Below are positions 23,579 through 32,804 of a DNA stretch of 51,633 nt, piece by piece (the first letter of the stretch is position 1; the number at the start of each line of letters is the position of its first letter). The notes below the pieces were generated by a model that saw only the letters and a program-made list of their open reading frames with translations, was not told the DNA's origin and did no database searches. The position numbers and the translations under genes were made by a program. The stretch is from a virus. Where the stretch lies: IMG/VR virus record IMGVR_UViG_3300030329_004387, positions 1-51,633 of that record. One strand, 5' to 3'.

Positions 23579-26206
23579 TTAAAAATCTATACCGTAATGC
23601 TGCGCTAATGCCCTTACAATATCGTATTTATCTTTCTCATTGAAATCATATTCACCAGAGCTATATACTTCTCCATTAGAAATTGTGTACTTTTTATCAG
23701 CAGCTCCTGCATTATAATTCATTATACCATCGATATATCTATACTGGACATCACTCGCAATTTCATCAGCAATTTTATTAATTTTATCCCAAGAACCTGG
23801 ATAATGATCTTTAATTAATTGCACATATTGTTGATCTGGATTCACCCCTACAGTTTCTCCAAATTCAGACTCTTTCCAAAAATTAGGAAACCAAACAGAG
23901 CCGTCTTGATCAATTAAATTATTCCATTCTAATCTTAAAACATCATAATAAGCTTCATAATAAGGACTATTGTCATGAAACATATGGCCCCCTCCCATGG
24001 CATTAAATATAGACCAATTCTCTCTTTTAATTGGTTTATTATAACCATCAAGTTGAATATGAGAAGATAAATGAACACCTTCAATTCCGTAATTATATTC
24101 ATTTCTTTTAACAGTTCCATCCCACATACTATTTAATATTATCTTAATTTTTTGAGGATCGGATTTTACTGAATAACCATAGCGCATATCTCCTGCTCCC
24201 GTTACAACTCCGCCCCAAGAAGCTGATTTTACATTTTTTTGATGCGCATTGTAAGTTACTGATAAAGTAGGTATTACTGCAGCCCACATATCATTAGGCA
24301 TATCATATAATGTATCAATTACTTGGTCGTATTGATTGATAACCCAATCTTGAGTATCCATGGAACTTCCAGATTTAACTTTAAAATTACCTTCTTTAGA
24401 TCCTGTATATTCAAAATACAATTTTTCACGAGGATCTGTAACTACCCTCACTAATTTACCATCATAATCCCTTAGTATTCCATGTTCATAATTTGAATTC
24501 TTATCGTATATATAATCATCATTAACTATATGCTGATCTTCAGTTAATTCATAATTAGGAGAACTTTTAGGAGCATAAACATAGGCAGGACTATCTTCTT
24601 TTACATTTTCAGGAGCATTACTTACAATAGGATCAGGTATCCCATCTTTATTCATATCTAATGCATCAATTATTCCATCAGCATTAGTATCTATTCCATG
24701 TTCCTCTTTCAATACATCGTAATAAAGTGCTTTACTATAATCTATTCCATGTTCATAATCTGTGTCCCCTATTACAGGACTGCTTGCACTTTGAGATTGT
24801 TTTAATTTTAACTCTATTTTTTGTTCATCTTCAAATTTCTCTATATCTTTATCTCTTTCACCTATCTTTTGATTCAAGAACAATATAGACTCATCTTTAA
24901 TATCTTCGCCTACACTCATTAAAGTAGATATTCTTTCTTTATAAGTGTCCCAATCCCATTTAGTAAATTCAACAACCATATCTTGGAAAGATCCAAAATC
25001 ACCTATTATTTTATTATACTCTTTTTGAATATCTTCAGGCCATCCTTTGTAATCCATACCTAAATTATTTTGTTGAACTTTATTTAAGAAAGTCGTCATA
25101 CCTTTCTCATGCCCTACTTGATAAAAGTATATTTCTTCAAGAGCATCAATAAAAGGTATTGCATTTCTTAAATCATCACCTTCTATCATAGAGCTATAAT
25201 AAGATTCAACCCCTAATATTAATTTATTAGCAAAAGCTAAATTTACAGCATTATTATCGTCACCAAGTAATCCCGTAAATCCTTGGGCTAGTTTTATTTT
25301 CTGTTCATCTACATCTTCTCTTGCACCTTGTATAAATTCTATTGCACCTTCGTCTGTCAAATCATAACTTGCTTCTAAATCAGATAATTCCATTATTTGA
25401 CGCCTAAGAGGAGCAAGGTTTGAAGTAGCTATACTTCCAACTATAGGATCCAATATAGCTGTTATTCCTACATGTAAATCGTTTATATATTCAGCAGTAT
25501 TAAAAGATGGATCATCTAAATCTTTTGTAGCATAATTTTCTTTCTTAACCCTTAAACCTTCTAGTATAGCTGAATCTAATGTTTGATTTAATTCAACTAA
25601 TGTGGTATCAATCCCAGCTCTTCCCTGCGTTATAGTATTCTCAATATAATCAGGTATTTTCTCATCAGCCTTAAGATTTAAAGCTAATTTTAATTTAGCA
25701 TCATCCCATGTCTTGCTTTTTTCATCGTAACCAAAGTCTCCATAATCCCATCTTTCATCGCTCATTCCACCTTTGAAAGTCAAACCTTCTCCAGTAAAAT
25801 GTTCCTTAACCTTATTTACTACTTGTAATTTTTTATCTATCTGTTGTATAGCAGAGCTTAAATTGGCATTTTTTGTTTTAATATTATTTATCTCACTTTC
25901 ATAAGTATCTAATATTGGAGATTTTACATTATCTAATAATTGTATAGAGTTAGAAGCGTCATAATCATCTAAAGAATTTAATACTCCAGTAATATTAGCG
26001 AATTCTTGATTTTTCTGATTAAAAGTTTCTTGCAACTCAAATTCTTTTCTTTGTTCGTGACTTAATTGGCTTCCAAGTACTTTGGATTGCGCATTTAAAT
26101 CCATTTGAAGCATAGCCAACATTCTATCTGCCTCATCTTGTTTTTCTTCTCTAGTATCTCTAATTTGTTGTGATAAAAAAAGTAATATATCCGATAATTC
26201 TGCCAT
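23579..26206 (-). CDS. Probable internal or tail virion protein with calcium-loop motifs, 875 aa
   Basis: N-terminal 240 residues are long charged helices (coiled-coil-like). In the middle, DTNADGIID (506-514) and DMNKDGIPD (517-525) are back-to-back DxNxDGxxD calcium-binding loops of the dockerin/thrombospondin-type-3 kind. The C-terminal part contains 'NYNAGAADKKY' and other small alpha/beta segments; a lysozyme-like ending is possible but no catalytic Glu can be assigned. It lies between two other large probable virion proteins, with a tight 9-nt gap to the gene upstream. Confidence 0.6.
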   Translation of the reverse strand: MAELSDILLFLSQQIRDTREEKQDEADRMLAMLQMDLNAQSKVLGSQLSHEQRKEFELQETFNQKNQEFANITGVLNSLDDYDASNSIQLLDNVKSPILDTYESEINNIKTKNANLSSAIQQIDKKLQVVNKVKEHFTGEGLTFKGGMSDERWDYGDFGYDEKSKTWDDAKLKLALNLKADEKIPDYIENTITQGRAGIDTTLVELNQTLDSAILEGLRVKKENYATKDLDDPSFNTAEYINDLHVGITAILDPIVGSIATSNLAPLRRQIMELSDLEASYDLTDEGAIEFIQGAREDVDEQKIKLAQGFTGLLGDDNNAVNLAFANKLILGVESYYSSMIEGDDLRNAIPFIDALEEIYFYQVGHEKGMTTFLNKVQQNNLGMDYKGWPEDIQKEYNKIIGDFGSFQDMVVEFTKWDWDTYKERISTLMSVGEDIKDESILFLNQKIGERDKDIEKFEDEQKIELKLKQSQSASSPVIGDTDYEHGIDYSKALYYDVLKEEHGIDTNADGIIDALDMNKDGIPDPIVSNAPENVKEDSPAYVYAPKSSPNYELTEDQHIVNDDYIYDKNSNYEHGILRDYDGKLVRVVTDPREKLYFEYTGSKEGNFKVKSGSSMDTQDWVINQYDQVIDTLYDMPNDMWAAVIPTLSVTYNAHQKNVKSASWGGVVTGAGDMRYGYSVKSDPQKIKIILNSMWDGTVKRNEYNYGIEGVHLSSHIQLDGYNKPIKRENWSIFNAMGGGHMFHDNSPYYEAYYDVLRLEWNNLIDQDGSVWFPNFWKESEFGETVGVNPDQQYVQLIKDHYPGSWDKINKIADEIASDVQYRYIDGIMNYNAGAADKKYTISNGEVYSSGEYDFNEKDKYDIVRALAQHYGIDF

Positions 26207-26215
26207 AATTGCCCC

Positions 26216-27805
26216 TTAAAATAAATTGTCCCATGTACTAGAATGATCTCTTGCATATTTCCATTGATCATACATGTCTTCTAATTCTGTTTGTCTAGAT
26301 GCCATTTGGTTACTTAAATCTCTTGTGTATTTATCATAAGCATTTCCAAATGCAAATTCCAATCCTTCTTCTCCTTTTGAGAAACTGTCTTGTAATCTTT
26401 TCATGGCAGTTTCTTTCATAGTTTCAACGCTGCCACTATATAAACCTCTTGTTTTCTTTTGAGCCGCTCCTATTTGTTGGCTTAAATCACCAGCAGCAGT
26501 GCCAAATTCACTTGACATATGCTTTACTTTCTGAGCATAGTCACCTCTTAAGGCTTTTAAATCTTTCTGAGTTTGAACTCCAGCTTTATCATAAGTTTCT
26601 CCTATTTGCTGTCCCATTCTACCACCTCTTGCTCCAGAACCTGCGCCACCTAACATTTTTGCTTCTTTTTTATACTTTTTAGCTGCCTTATTTGCTCCAG
26701 CAATCCAATCTACAGCCATTAAAGCTGCTGCTGCCCATCCAATACCAGGTATAGCCATTCCAGCCATCATTGCGGCAGAACCTACGCCACTTAATATTTG
26801 ACCAGCTGTCCCAAAGCCTGTTTGACCTGTTTGAAATCTTCTTATACCAGTTTTAACATCAAAATAAACTGGATTTGTTTTATCATCCCAAGCACCTTTT
26901 CTTCCATGTTTTTGAGCATGTTCTTTTGAAGTATCTATAAGTCTTTGCTCAACTTCAGATCTAGAGCCAAAAAGACCACTTTCTAGCTCATATAATTCAC
27001 TAGCAGTCACCCAAGCTTTTTCACCTCCAACAGTTGTTAAATAACTATCTTCTGTTGTATAATCTCTCGCCCCAGTCTTTTTATCTACAGTATATTCTCC
27101 AAACTGCTTTGCATGATCACCAAGTACAGTGCTTTTCCCACTTTCATCGAATTCAACTCCCCAATATGTACCTGGTTCATGCATCCCAGTCTTTTCATCT
27201 ACATAAGGAGTACCCTTTATTCCATAATGATAGTCGGTAGTTATTGCGGAAGTATCAAATTTACCTGTTTTAGGATCTATATGCTTAGCAAAACCCTTCA
27301 TTTTACTTCTATCTGTTATAAGCTCTCCTGAACTATTAAACTCGTTAAATTGAGAACTATCTACAGCATATAATCTTTCAAGAGATTTCATATCATGCAT
27401 ATCACTGAATTGTGAATAAGGCATACCAGTTGAATCATCAAATATAAAGTCATCTATACCTGAGCCGCCTTCACCGTGAACACTAGGTCCTGCTTTTTTA
27501 TAAGCAGCCATTTGAGACATAGAAATACTTGCTACATAAGGATTATTTTGATCATTTACACCTGTTTTAAAATACATGCTAGTTTCTTTATCAAAACCCC
27601 ATCCCATATCGCTAGCAAATTCAGTTAATTCAGTTTCTGCTTTTTTAGTTTTAGCTACTTCGCCACTCATACTAACTACAGCCATTATAGCTGCTGAGGC
27701 TTTCTTTCGTCTAGCTTCGTCTAATTTAAATTGTTTATCTTCTCTTGCTGTATCTCTTGCAGCAGCTCTATAATATGTGCTTGATGTACTGGTAGTAGAA
27801 GCCAT
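26216..27805 (-). CDS. Probable internal/ejection protein with hydrophobic core, 529 aa
   Basis: Starts MASTTSTSST with a Ser/Thr-rich head. Residues about 325-370 form a Gly/Ala-rich hydrophobic block (GVGSAAMMAGMAIPGIGWAAAALM) likely to insert into membrane. The remaining C-terminus is amphipathic helix with many Gln and Lys (about 390-520). This layout and its position just before the 875- and 3159-residue genes match podoviral ejection proteins that form a channel for DNA entry (inference from layout, not from a recognised family). Confidence 0.55.
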   Translation of the reverse strand: MASTTSTSSTYYRAAARDTAREDKQFKLDEARRKKASAAIMAVVSMSGEVAKTKKAETELTEFASDMGWGFDKETSMYFKTGVNDQNNPYVASISMSQMAAYKKAGPSVHGEGGSGIDDFIFDDSTGMPYSQFSDMHDMKSLERLYAVDSSQFNEFNSSGELITDRSKMKGFAKHIDPKTGKFDTSAITTDYHYGIKGTPYVDEKTGMHEPGTYWGVEFDESGKSTVLGDHAKQFGEYTVDKKTGARDYTTEDSYLTTVGGEKAWVTASELYELESGLFGSRSEVEQRLIDTSKEHAQKHGRKGAWDDKTNPVYFDVKTGIRRFQTGQTGFGTAGQILSGVGSAAMMAGMAIPGIGWAAAALMAVDWIAGANKAAKKYKKEAKMLGGAGSGARGGRMGQQIGETYDKAGVQTQKDLKALRGDYAQKVKHMSSEFGTAAGDLSQQIGAAQKKTRGLYSGSVETMKETAMKRLQDSFSKGEEGLEFAFGNAYDKYTRDLSNQMASRQTELEDMYDQWKYARDHSSTWDNLF

Positions 27806-27807
27806 GA

Positions 27808-28005
27808 TTAATCCTTTGTAGTTTTAACTTCAGTATAAAGGGATGTCCCTTCTACATTAGTTTTTTGAAAAAATTTACCACTCATGTGGTCTTTAATTAT
27901 TTGAGTCACATTTGGTCTCCGACTTTCAACTGTAGCTTTATTAGACCTAATACCAACTCTCTTTGCATTAACATGCAAATCTTTTCTTTCTTGTTTACTT
28001 CTCAT
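27808..28005 (-). CDS. Small basic hypothetical protein, 65 aa
   Basis: MRSKQERKDLHVNAKRVGI and so on is rich in Arg, Lys and Asn. It starts at an ATGA overlap with the 1416-residue protein stop and ends 2 nt before the next gene. No family recognised. Confidence 0.6.
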   Translation of the reverse strand: MRSKQERKDLHVNAKRVGIRSNKATVESRRPNVTQIIKDHMSGKFFQKTNVEGTSLYTEVKTTKD

Positions 28006-31000
28006 TTTATTATTCTCCCTCTAAATATTATTGAAATATCTCCTATAGACATATCTAAAGGAGCATTGCCATCATCATGAGGCAAACCACCCCCTGGTGA
28101 AGCTGTTGTTGTTTTTGACATTAATTTTAATTGTATCCATTTTCCTCTAGCTCCTGATAATTTAAGTTCATTTAAACCATCACCATTAGGCAACCAAATA
28201 CCATTATCTGAACCGCTATCTACGTCAACTAAATCATCCCAATATGTTGTTAGAGTTTCATTTGTTCTCCAATATAACCTCATATTATTAGCTTTACCAT
28301 TAGTGAGTGTTATATTTACTTTATAAAACTTTTTATTTTGAGCAATATTCCCTAAACTGATTTTACCTGTTTCTAAATGAACAGCATTAGATTGACAGTT
28401 AGCTTCAGAATTAGTAAATCCTAACGCATAATACTTTCCTGCTTGCTCAAAGAAAGAAAATCCATTCTTACCATTCACCACATTGGTATCAGGTTCAACA
28501 TTAAATGGAGATGGAGGTTCAACTCTTCCAACCCAAGATTGTGTTACAAAGCTATAAAAATAGACTTTTGTAGCACTTATCCATACATATAATATACTCC
28601 TATTTGCGTCATATCCAATAGCACAATTTTCAGGATCTACTCCTAATGATTGAACTCTTAAATCTTTTAAAGATTGTAATTGTTCCCCATCAAAGAAATA
28701 AACCCCTGCATTATTAATGAATGCAACGCCTTCACCTACCTTGCAAACTTGTTTTGCACTAGCTATTCCCATATGATCCATAGTAGCTTCTAAAAACTCA
28801 ATATCTCCTGCTACATTAACAATAACTAATTTTCTTTCAGTGAAAACAAATAATCTATCAGCTGATGTTACTAAATGAATAATCTTATCACCACCTAATT
28901 CTAAGTCAATAAATAAATTATCAGGAAATCCAGCAGCTTTACCAGAAGCTGACTTTAATATGAGAGAATCATTATAATATGTAGTAGCATCATCTTTAGT
29001 GCTATCAAATCCAATTATTTCTATTCTTCTACTAGTACTGGTTACATTTTCATTTGCTAATCCTGCACTATCACCATTAAGTTTTTGAACCGAAATTCTA
29101 TTATTTGAATAATTTCCAAATTTTCCTGCACCACCTGTGCAATCCTTACTAAGAAGAAGTCCATTTGCATTACCTGCAGTTGAAATACTAAAACCACCAC
29201 CATTCATCGTATCTCCATTAAAATACCAACAATTACCTTGGCTTCCATTATCATAAAATCCTTTTGTCATCTTGTTTTGAGCAGTCATTACATGAGTACC
29301 TCCAACATATTCACTAGCTGCGCCAGTACCATTAGCTGTTATTAACGTAACCTGCCTAGTAGTGCTATCTACTGTAAGACCACCACCATCAGTAGCCGTA
29401 ACATCAACATAATCCTCACTTCCAGCAGCTATTGCATCAGTTCTCTGTGTATTTATTGCTTCACGAACACGCTGCTCTCTTGTTTGTTGATCTACAGTTC
29501 CATCCAAACTAATACATATTCTACCAGATCCATCCACATGAGGCTTTCCATTTGTAGATGCAGCTAATGTAGTATTAACAACGAATGTTATACTTTTTCC
29601 TCTCACATCTTCCATTACAATTTCACCTTTTTCAGCACCTGCATTACCAGCACCAGCTACAATACTCCATGATGATAAGCCTCCTCCAGCTTCTGTGCCT
29701 CTTTTTCCAGAACTTCCGATACCAGTAATTTTAAAGTATCCATTATTTTCATCTTCAGCAAATCCTGATAAACTAATTATTTGACCAACTTCAAAACCCT
29801 GCTCCGACATATCACATCTTACTATGCCAGCTGGTGTTCTTTGATAGCCAGTAAAATAATAATTATAATCACCTAATGTAGTAGATGTAAAATCATCATG
29901 AAATAAAATATAATCATCGCTACCTCCATTATCTACAACTTGTACAGAGTATCTAGCACTACTGTAAGTTGCACTATTGTCCTTACCTAAAAATGCAATA
30001 GAGGCTTTATCTGCAGCAACATTTCCTATATAAGCTTGCCTTCCTACTACAGCTGCAGTATTCCAAAGAGCATTAATAGTTTCTACTCCATAAGGATAAC
30101 CTGATTCAAGTTCATATGTAGATATTACAGGAGGATCATCAAATACTGCTGAAACTAAATTTAATTCAGTTCCCCCTGATCCAGTTCCCCAAGGGGTAAA
30201 TTCAGCAGCTCCTGCCTTTTTAAAACCTTTCGAATAGTCATATTCTCCAATTAAATATTTACTACCAAGTCCATGTCCAGAACTATCTGTTTCTGTATAA
30301 TATAATTTGCCATAAAATGGATCATCTGATGAACTTTTCTTAACAACAACCTCATGCTGATAATTAACACCAGAATATATAGAATTTCCGTAAGTACTTC
30401 CGTATTCATAAGGTATAGATTCAATACCATTAGATATTCTAGTAGAATAAAATTTAAAATATCTTTGATCCCATCCAAAAGTAGCAGGTCTAGAAAAACT
30501 AAACTCTCTAAGTCTAACTGTCTCTTTTTCTCTCATATCTATATTATGATCAATTCTAGGTATAAAAATCCAATTTCTAGTATTAGAAGCAACATAATTT
30601 GCTCCCGTATGAGTAGCACTTTCCCAAGTAAGAACTATACGAGCAAATCCCTTGTCTGCTCCAGCTTCTGTAATCATAGCAGGTGTTATTACCCATTGTT
30701 TCATATTATCATCATTACTTGAACCATCATAATTATTTATATTTAAATCACCTTCTTCAATATCAGCAATAATAAAAATATTCTCTAAATGACTCATATC
30801 TGTCACATAAAGCTCTATATTTATAGATTGACCTTCCCAAGCAGGTACTCTTGACATATCTGAATCTGTTATATTTGCGTAATTACCATATCCTCCATTT
30901 TCAACAGTTCCTGCGTTTGTTGTTTCAAAATTGCCTACTTTAAAAACTAATCCAAGTAAATCGTTCTGTTGATCAGAGGCTACATCCGCTATAGCAGTGG

Positions 31001-32252
31001 CAGCATTTTGACCAGCAGAATCTACTGAGCAATATTTAGTATCACCAACATTAGTCCATACAAAAAAGTCTAAATCTTGTACATTGGCTTCAGATAACTC
31101 AGTAGTAGCTCCAGTACCAGTTCCATCTATAGCCTCAATATGTGTTCCACCAGTTATTTCAGGAGCTAAATCAATTAAACTAGGACTAGTAGTATCTACA
31201 TGGTCTTTTTTTACTCCAAATATATGAGCACCATAATCCTTTATCCAAACATCTGTAATAGGTTGCATATGTTCATCAGTAGTTACTGTAGTATTTTCAA
31301 ACCAATAATCTACATGTTGTCCAAGTCTTCCGCTTCCAGATTGATTATTATCTCGAACAGAAGATATAAATCTAGAGGCTCCGCAATTAAAGGCAGTAGA
31401 GCCTAATGCTGCTGACCCATCTCTAAATTCTGAACCAAATAATATTCCTTTTTTATTTCTACCGTTAATAGAAGCATTAGCACCCAAAAACAGAATAGCC
31501 TCCACATCAAGTGTAGAAGGCTCTATACTAAAATCAAATCCATCTACTTCAGCATCCATTTCTAATGTTTGAGAGGTTCCATTTAGTAAGACAGTAGAAG
31601 TCTTATTAAAAGCTCCTCTATTTGGAGAAATTGAATGATAATCTCCATTAGCTGACCAATTTACGTCATCTCCAATTTTATAAATACCTACATTTTGATA
31701 TAATATATCGTCATAATATAAAATTCTTTCTGCAGTAGCATCAGCAGAAGCATTAATAGATAAACCTAATGCTGGATTCACGACTCCTAATTGCCCATTT
31801 CCAGAGTATGAGTCATTCATATATATAGAATTCACTCTAAATGTTTTTGTATTACTATTAGCACCACTAGGATTCTGAAATACAACATCATCATTTACTG
31901 CATGTCCTGTTCCACCATCAACAATTTTAAAATTAGCGCCTACATTATTGCTCGATACAGTGCATATAATTTTCATTCCAGTTCCACTACCACTTGTTGA
32001 ATGTTGTAGAAAAGGAACATTATATGTACCATCTGTCCAAGCAGCTGTTTCCGTGCAAGTAGCACCTACAGCACCTGTAAGCGATATAATTTGAGGATGT
32101 TCAGCTGTAATCTTTCCTCTCATATCAAGAAGCATATTCTTACATTCTACAACCTCATCCTTCCCTTCTCCAACAGTTATAATATCTGTTAAATCAGAAT
32201 CAATATTAATACCGCCTGCAAATCCATTTACTATAATAGCGTCTTTAGGCAT
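28002..32252 (-). CDS. Tail nozzle/hub-like protein, 1416 aa
   Basis: I chose the ATG at 32252 (MPKDAIIVNGFAGG), which has GAGGAAG 4 nt upstream; a TTG at 32264 would add four residues. The opening 'GGINIDSDLTDIITVGEG ... CKNMLLDMRGKI' resembles podoviral nozzle, gp10-hub or tubular-B proteins. The C-terminal 400 residues carry repeated blade-like strands ('ADRLFVFTERKLVIVNVAG', 'GVAFINNAGVYFFDG'), suggesting a beta-propeller. The middle is beta-rich with carbohydrate-binding-like inserts. Probably a tail structural protein; the exact equivalent is uncertain. Confidence 0.6.
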   Translation of the reverse strand: MPKDAIIVNGFAGGINIDSDLTDIITVGEGKDEVVECKNMLLDMRGKITAEHPQIISLTGAVGATCTETAAWTDGTYNVPFLQHSTSGSGTGMKIICTVSSNNVGANFKIVDGGTGHAVNDDVVFQNPSGANSNTKTFRVNSIYMNDSYSGNGQLGVVNPALGLSINASADATAERILYYDDILYQNVGIYKIGDDVNWSANGDYHSISPNRGAFNKTSTVLLNGTSQTLEMDAEVDGFDFSIEPSTLDVEAILFLGANASINGRNKKGILFGSEFRDGSAALGSTAFNCGASRFISSVRDNNQSGSGRLGQHVDYWFENTTVTTDEHMQPITDVWIKDYGAHIFGVKKDHVDTTSPSLIDLAPEITGGTHIEAIDGTGTGATTELSEANVQDLDFFVWTNVGDTKYCSVDSAGQNAATAIADVASDQQNDLLGLVFKVGNFETTNAGTVENGGYGNYANITDSDMSRVPAWEGQSINIELYVTDMSHLENIFIIADIEEGDLNINNYDGSSNDDNMKQWVITPAMITEAGADKGFARIVLTWESATHTGANYVASNTRNWIFIPRIDHNIDMREKETVRLREFSFSRPATFGWDQRYFKFYSTRISNGIESIPYEYGSTYGNSIYSGVNYQHEVVVKKSSSDDPFYGKLYYTETDSSGHGLGSKYLIGEYDYSKGFKKAGAAEFTPWGTGSGGTELNLVSAVFDDPPVISTYELESGYPYGVETINALWNTAAVVGRQAYIGNVAADKASIAFLGKDNSATYSSARYSVQVVDNGGSDDYILFHDDFTSTTLGDYNYYFTGYQRTPAGIVRCDMSEQGFEVGQIISLSGFAEDENNGYFKITGIGSSGKRGTEAGGGLSSWSIVAGAGNAGAEKGEIVMEDVRGKSITFVVNTTLAASTNGKPHVDGSGRICISLDGTVDQQTREQRVREAINTQRTDAIAAGSEDYVDVTATDGGGLTVDSTTRQVTLITANGTGAASEYVGGTHVMTAQNKMTKGFYDNGSQGNCWYFNGDTMNGGGFSISTAGNANGLLLSKDCTGGAGKFGNYSNNRISVQKLNGDSAGLANENVTSTSRRIEIIGFDSTKDDATTYYNDSLILKSASGKAAGFPDNLFIDLELGGDKIIHLVTSADRLFVFTERKLVIVNVAGDIEFLEATMDHMGIASAKQVCKVGEGVAFINNAGVYFFDGEQLQSLKDLRVQSLGVDPENCAIGYDANRSILYVWISATKVYFYSFVTQSWVGRVEPPSPFNVEPDTNVVNGKNGFSFFEQAGKYYALGFTNSEANCQSNAVHLETGKISLGNIAQNKKFYKVNITLTNGKANNMRLYWRTNETLTTYWDDLVDVDSGSDNGIWLPNGDGLNELKLSGARGKWIQLKLMSKTTTASPGGGLPHDDGNAPLDMSIGDISIIFRGRIIK

Positions 32253-32391
32253 TATCTTCCTCAATTTCTTTGGGAGAGGTGTATACGAGTGTCATTGATG
32301 TATCATTAACTATGTCAGTATGTGAAGGAGGTGATGAGAACGACCTCTCCCAAAAGTTTTTAGGTATTGTTATATAACCTACTAAAGTCAT
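32245..32391 (-). CDS. Possible small protein, 48 aa
   Basis: Runs from an ATG that overlaps the upstream stop by one base (TAATG) to a TAA lying 8 nt inside the next gene, so it fits the tight overlapping chain of this operon. Product begins MTLVGYITIPKNFWERS. It lacks its own Shine-Dalgarno, so coupling would be needed. The same bases hold a perfect 12-bp inverted repeat (32269-32280/32343-32354) with an anti-Shine-Dalgarno-like loop, so the stretch may be RNA structure, coding, or both. Confidence 0.45.
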   Translation of the reverse strand: MTLVGYITIPKNFWERSFSSPPSHTDIVNDTSMTLVYTSPKEIEEDNA

Positions 32392-32549
32392 TATTTTTTA
32401 TCTTTAGGCTTCAACATTTCAAATATTGGCTTAATAATTGAATCTAAAAGTATATCGTCTTTTTTAGAAGGGCTAATTTTTATAACTTTTTCTAAAATCA
32501 TAAAACCTAATAAGCACCATTCCCAATTACTCGCTATCCATTCACTCAT
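32391..32549 (-). CDS. Hypothetical protein with a short hydrophobic segment, 52 aa
   Basis: MSEWIASNWEWCLLGFMILEKVIK and so on: residues 4-20 are Trp-rich and hydrophobic, and the rest is charged, ending KPKDKK. AAAGGAGATAGCAA precedes the ATG, and the start overlaps the upstream TGA (ATGA). Possibly membrane-associated, as are the holin-like genes nearby; unknown family. Confidence 0.55.
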   Translation of the reverse strand: MSEWIASNWEWCLLGFMILEKVIKISPSKKDDILLDSIIKPIFEMLKPKDKK

Positions 32550-32803
32550 TTGCTATCTCCTTTTCTTTTTTGTCTTCTTTTTTTTCTTCTCATTCTAGGC
32601 GTTTCCTTTCTTTTGGCTTTACAGCCACATTCTAAACAAACCCAATCTGCCACAGGATGAGAATCTTTTTTCAAACTTTTCACTTCTTTCTTTAATTCTT
32701 TAATCTCTCTATGATGTTTTCTTGCAATTCTTTTATCATCTGCTTTTTCAATTGCTTCCATTATTTTACCTAATAAAAACTTTACTATCAAACCTTGTAT
32801 CAT
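32546..32803 (-). CDS. Coiled-coil protein with Cys cluster and basic tail, 85 aa
   Basis: Hydrophobic start (MIQGLIVKFLLGKIM), then a charged helix (residues 18-47, HHREIKELKKEVKSLKK), then CLECGC at about residues 56-61 and a Lys/Arg-rich end (RMRRKKRRQKRK). The three close cysteines could bind metal, but there is no second knuckle. Overlaps the next gene by ATGA. Unknown function. Confidence 0.6.
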   Translation of the reverse strand: MIQGLIVKFLLGKIMEAIEKADDKRIARKHHREIKELKKEVKSLKKDSHPVADWVCLECGCKAKRKETPRMRRKKRRQKRKGDSK

Positions 32804-32804
32804 A

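Noticed and set aside
32325-32345. Perfect Shine-Dalgarno AAGGAGGTGAT followed by ATG on the plus strand
   Set aside because: Spacing to the ATG is too short and the frame stops after nine codons. This region is transcribed from the minus strand, so the anti-sense reading is the one reported.
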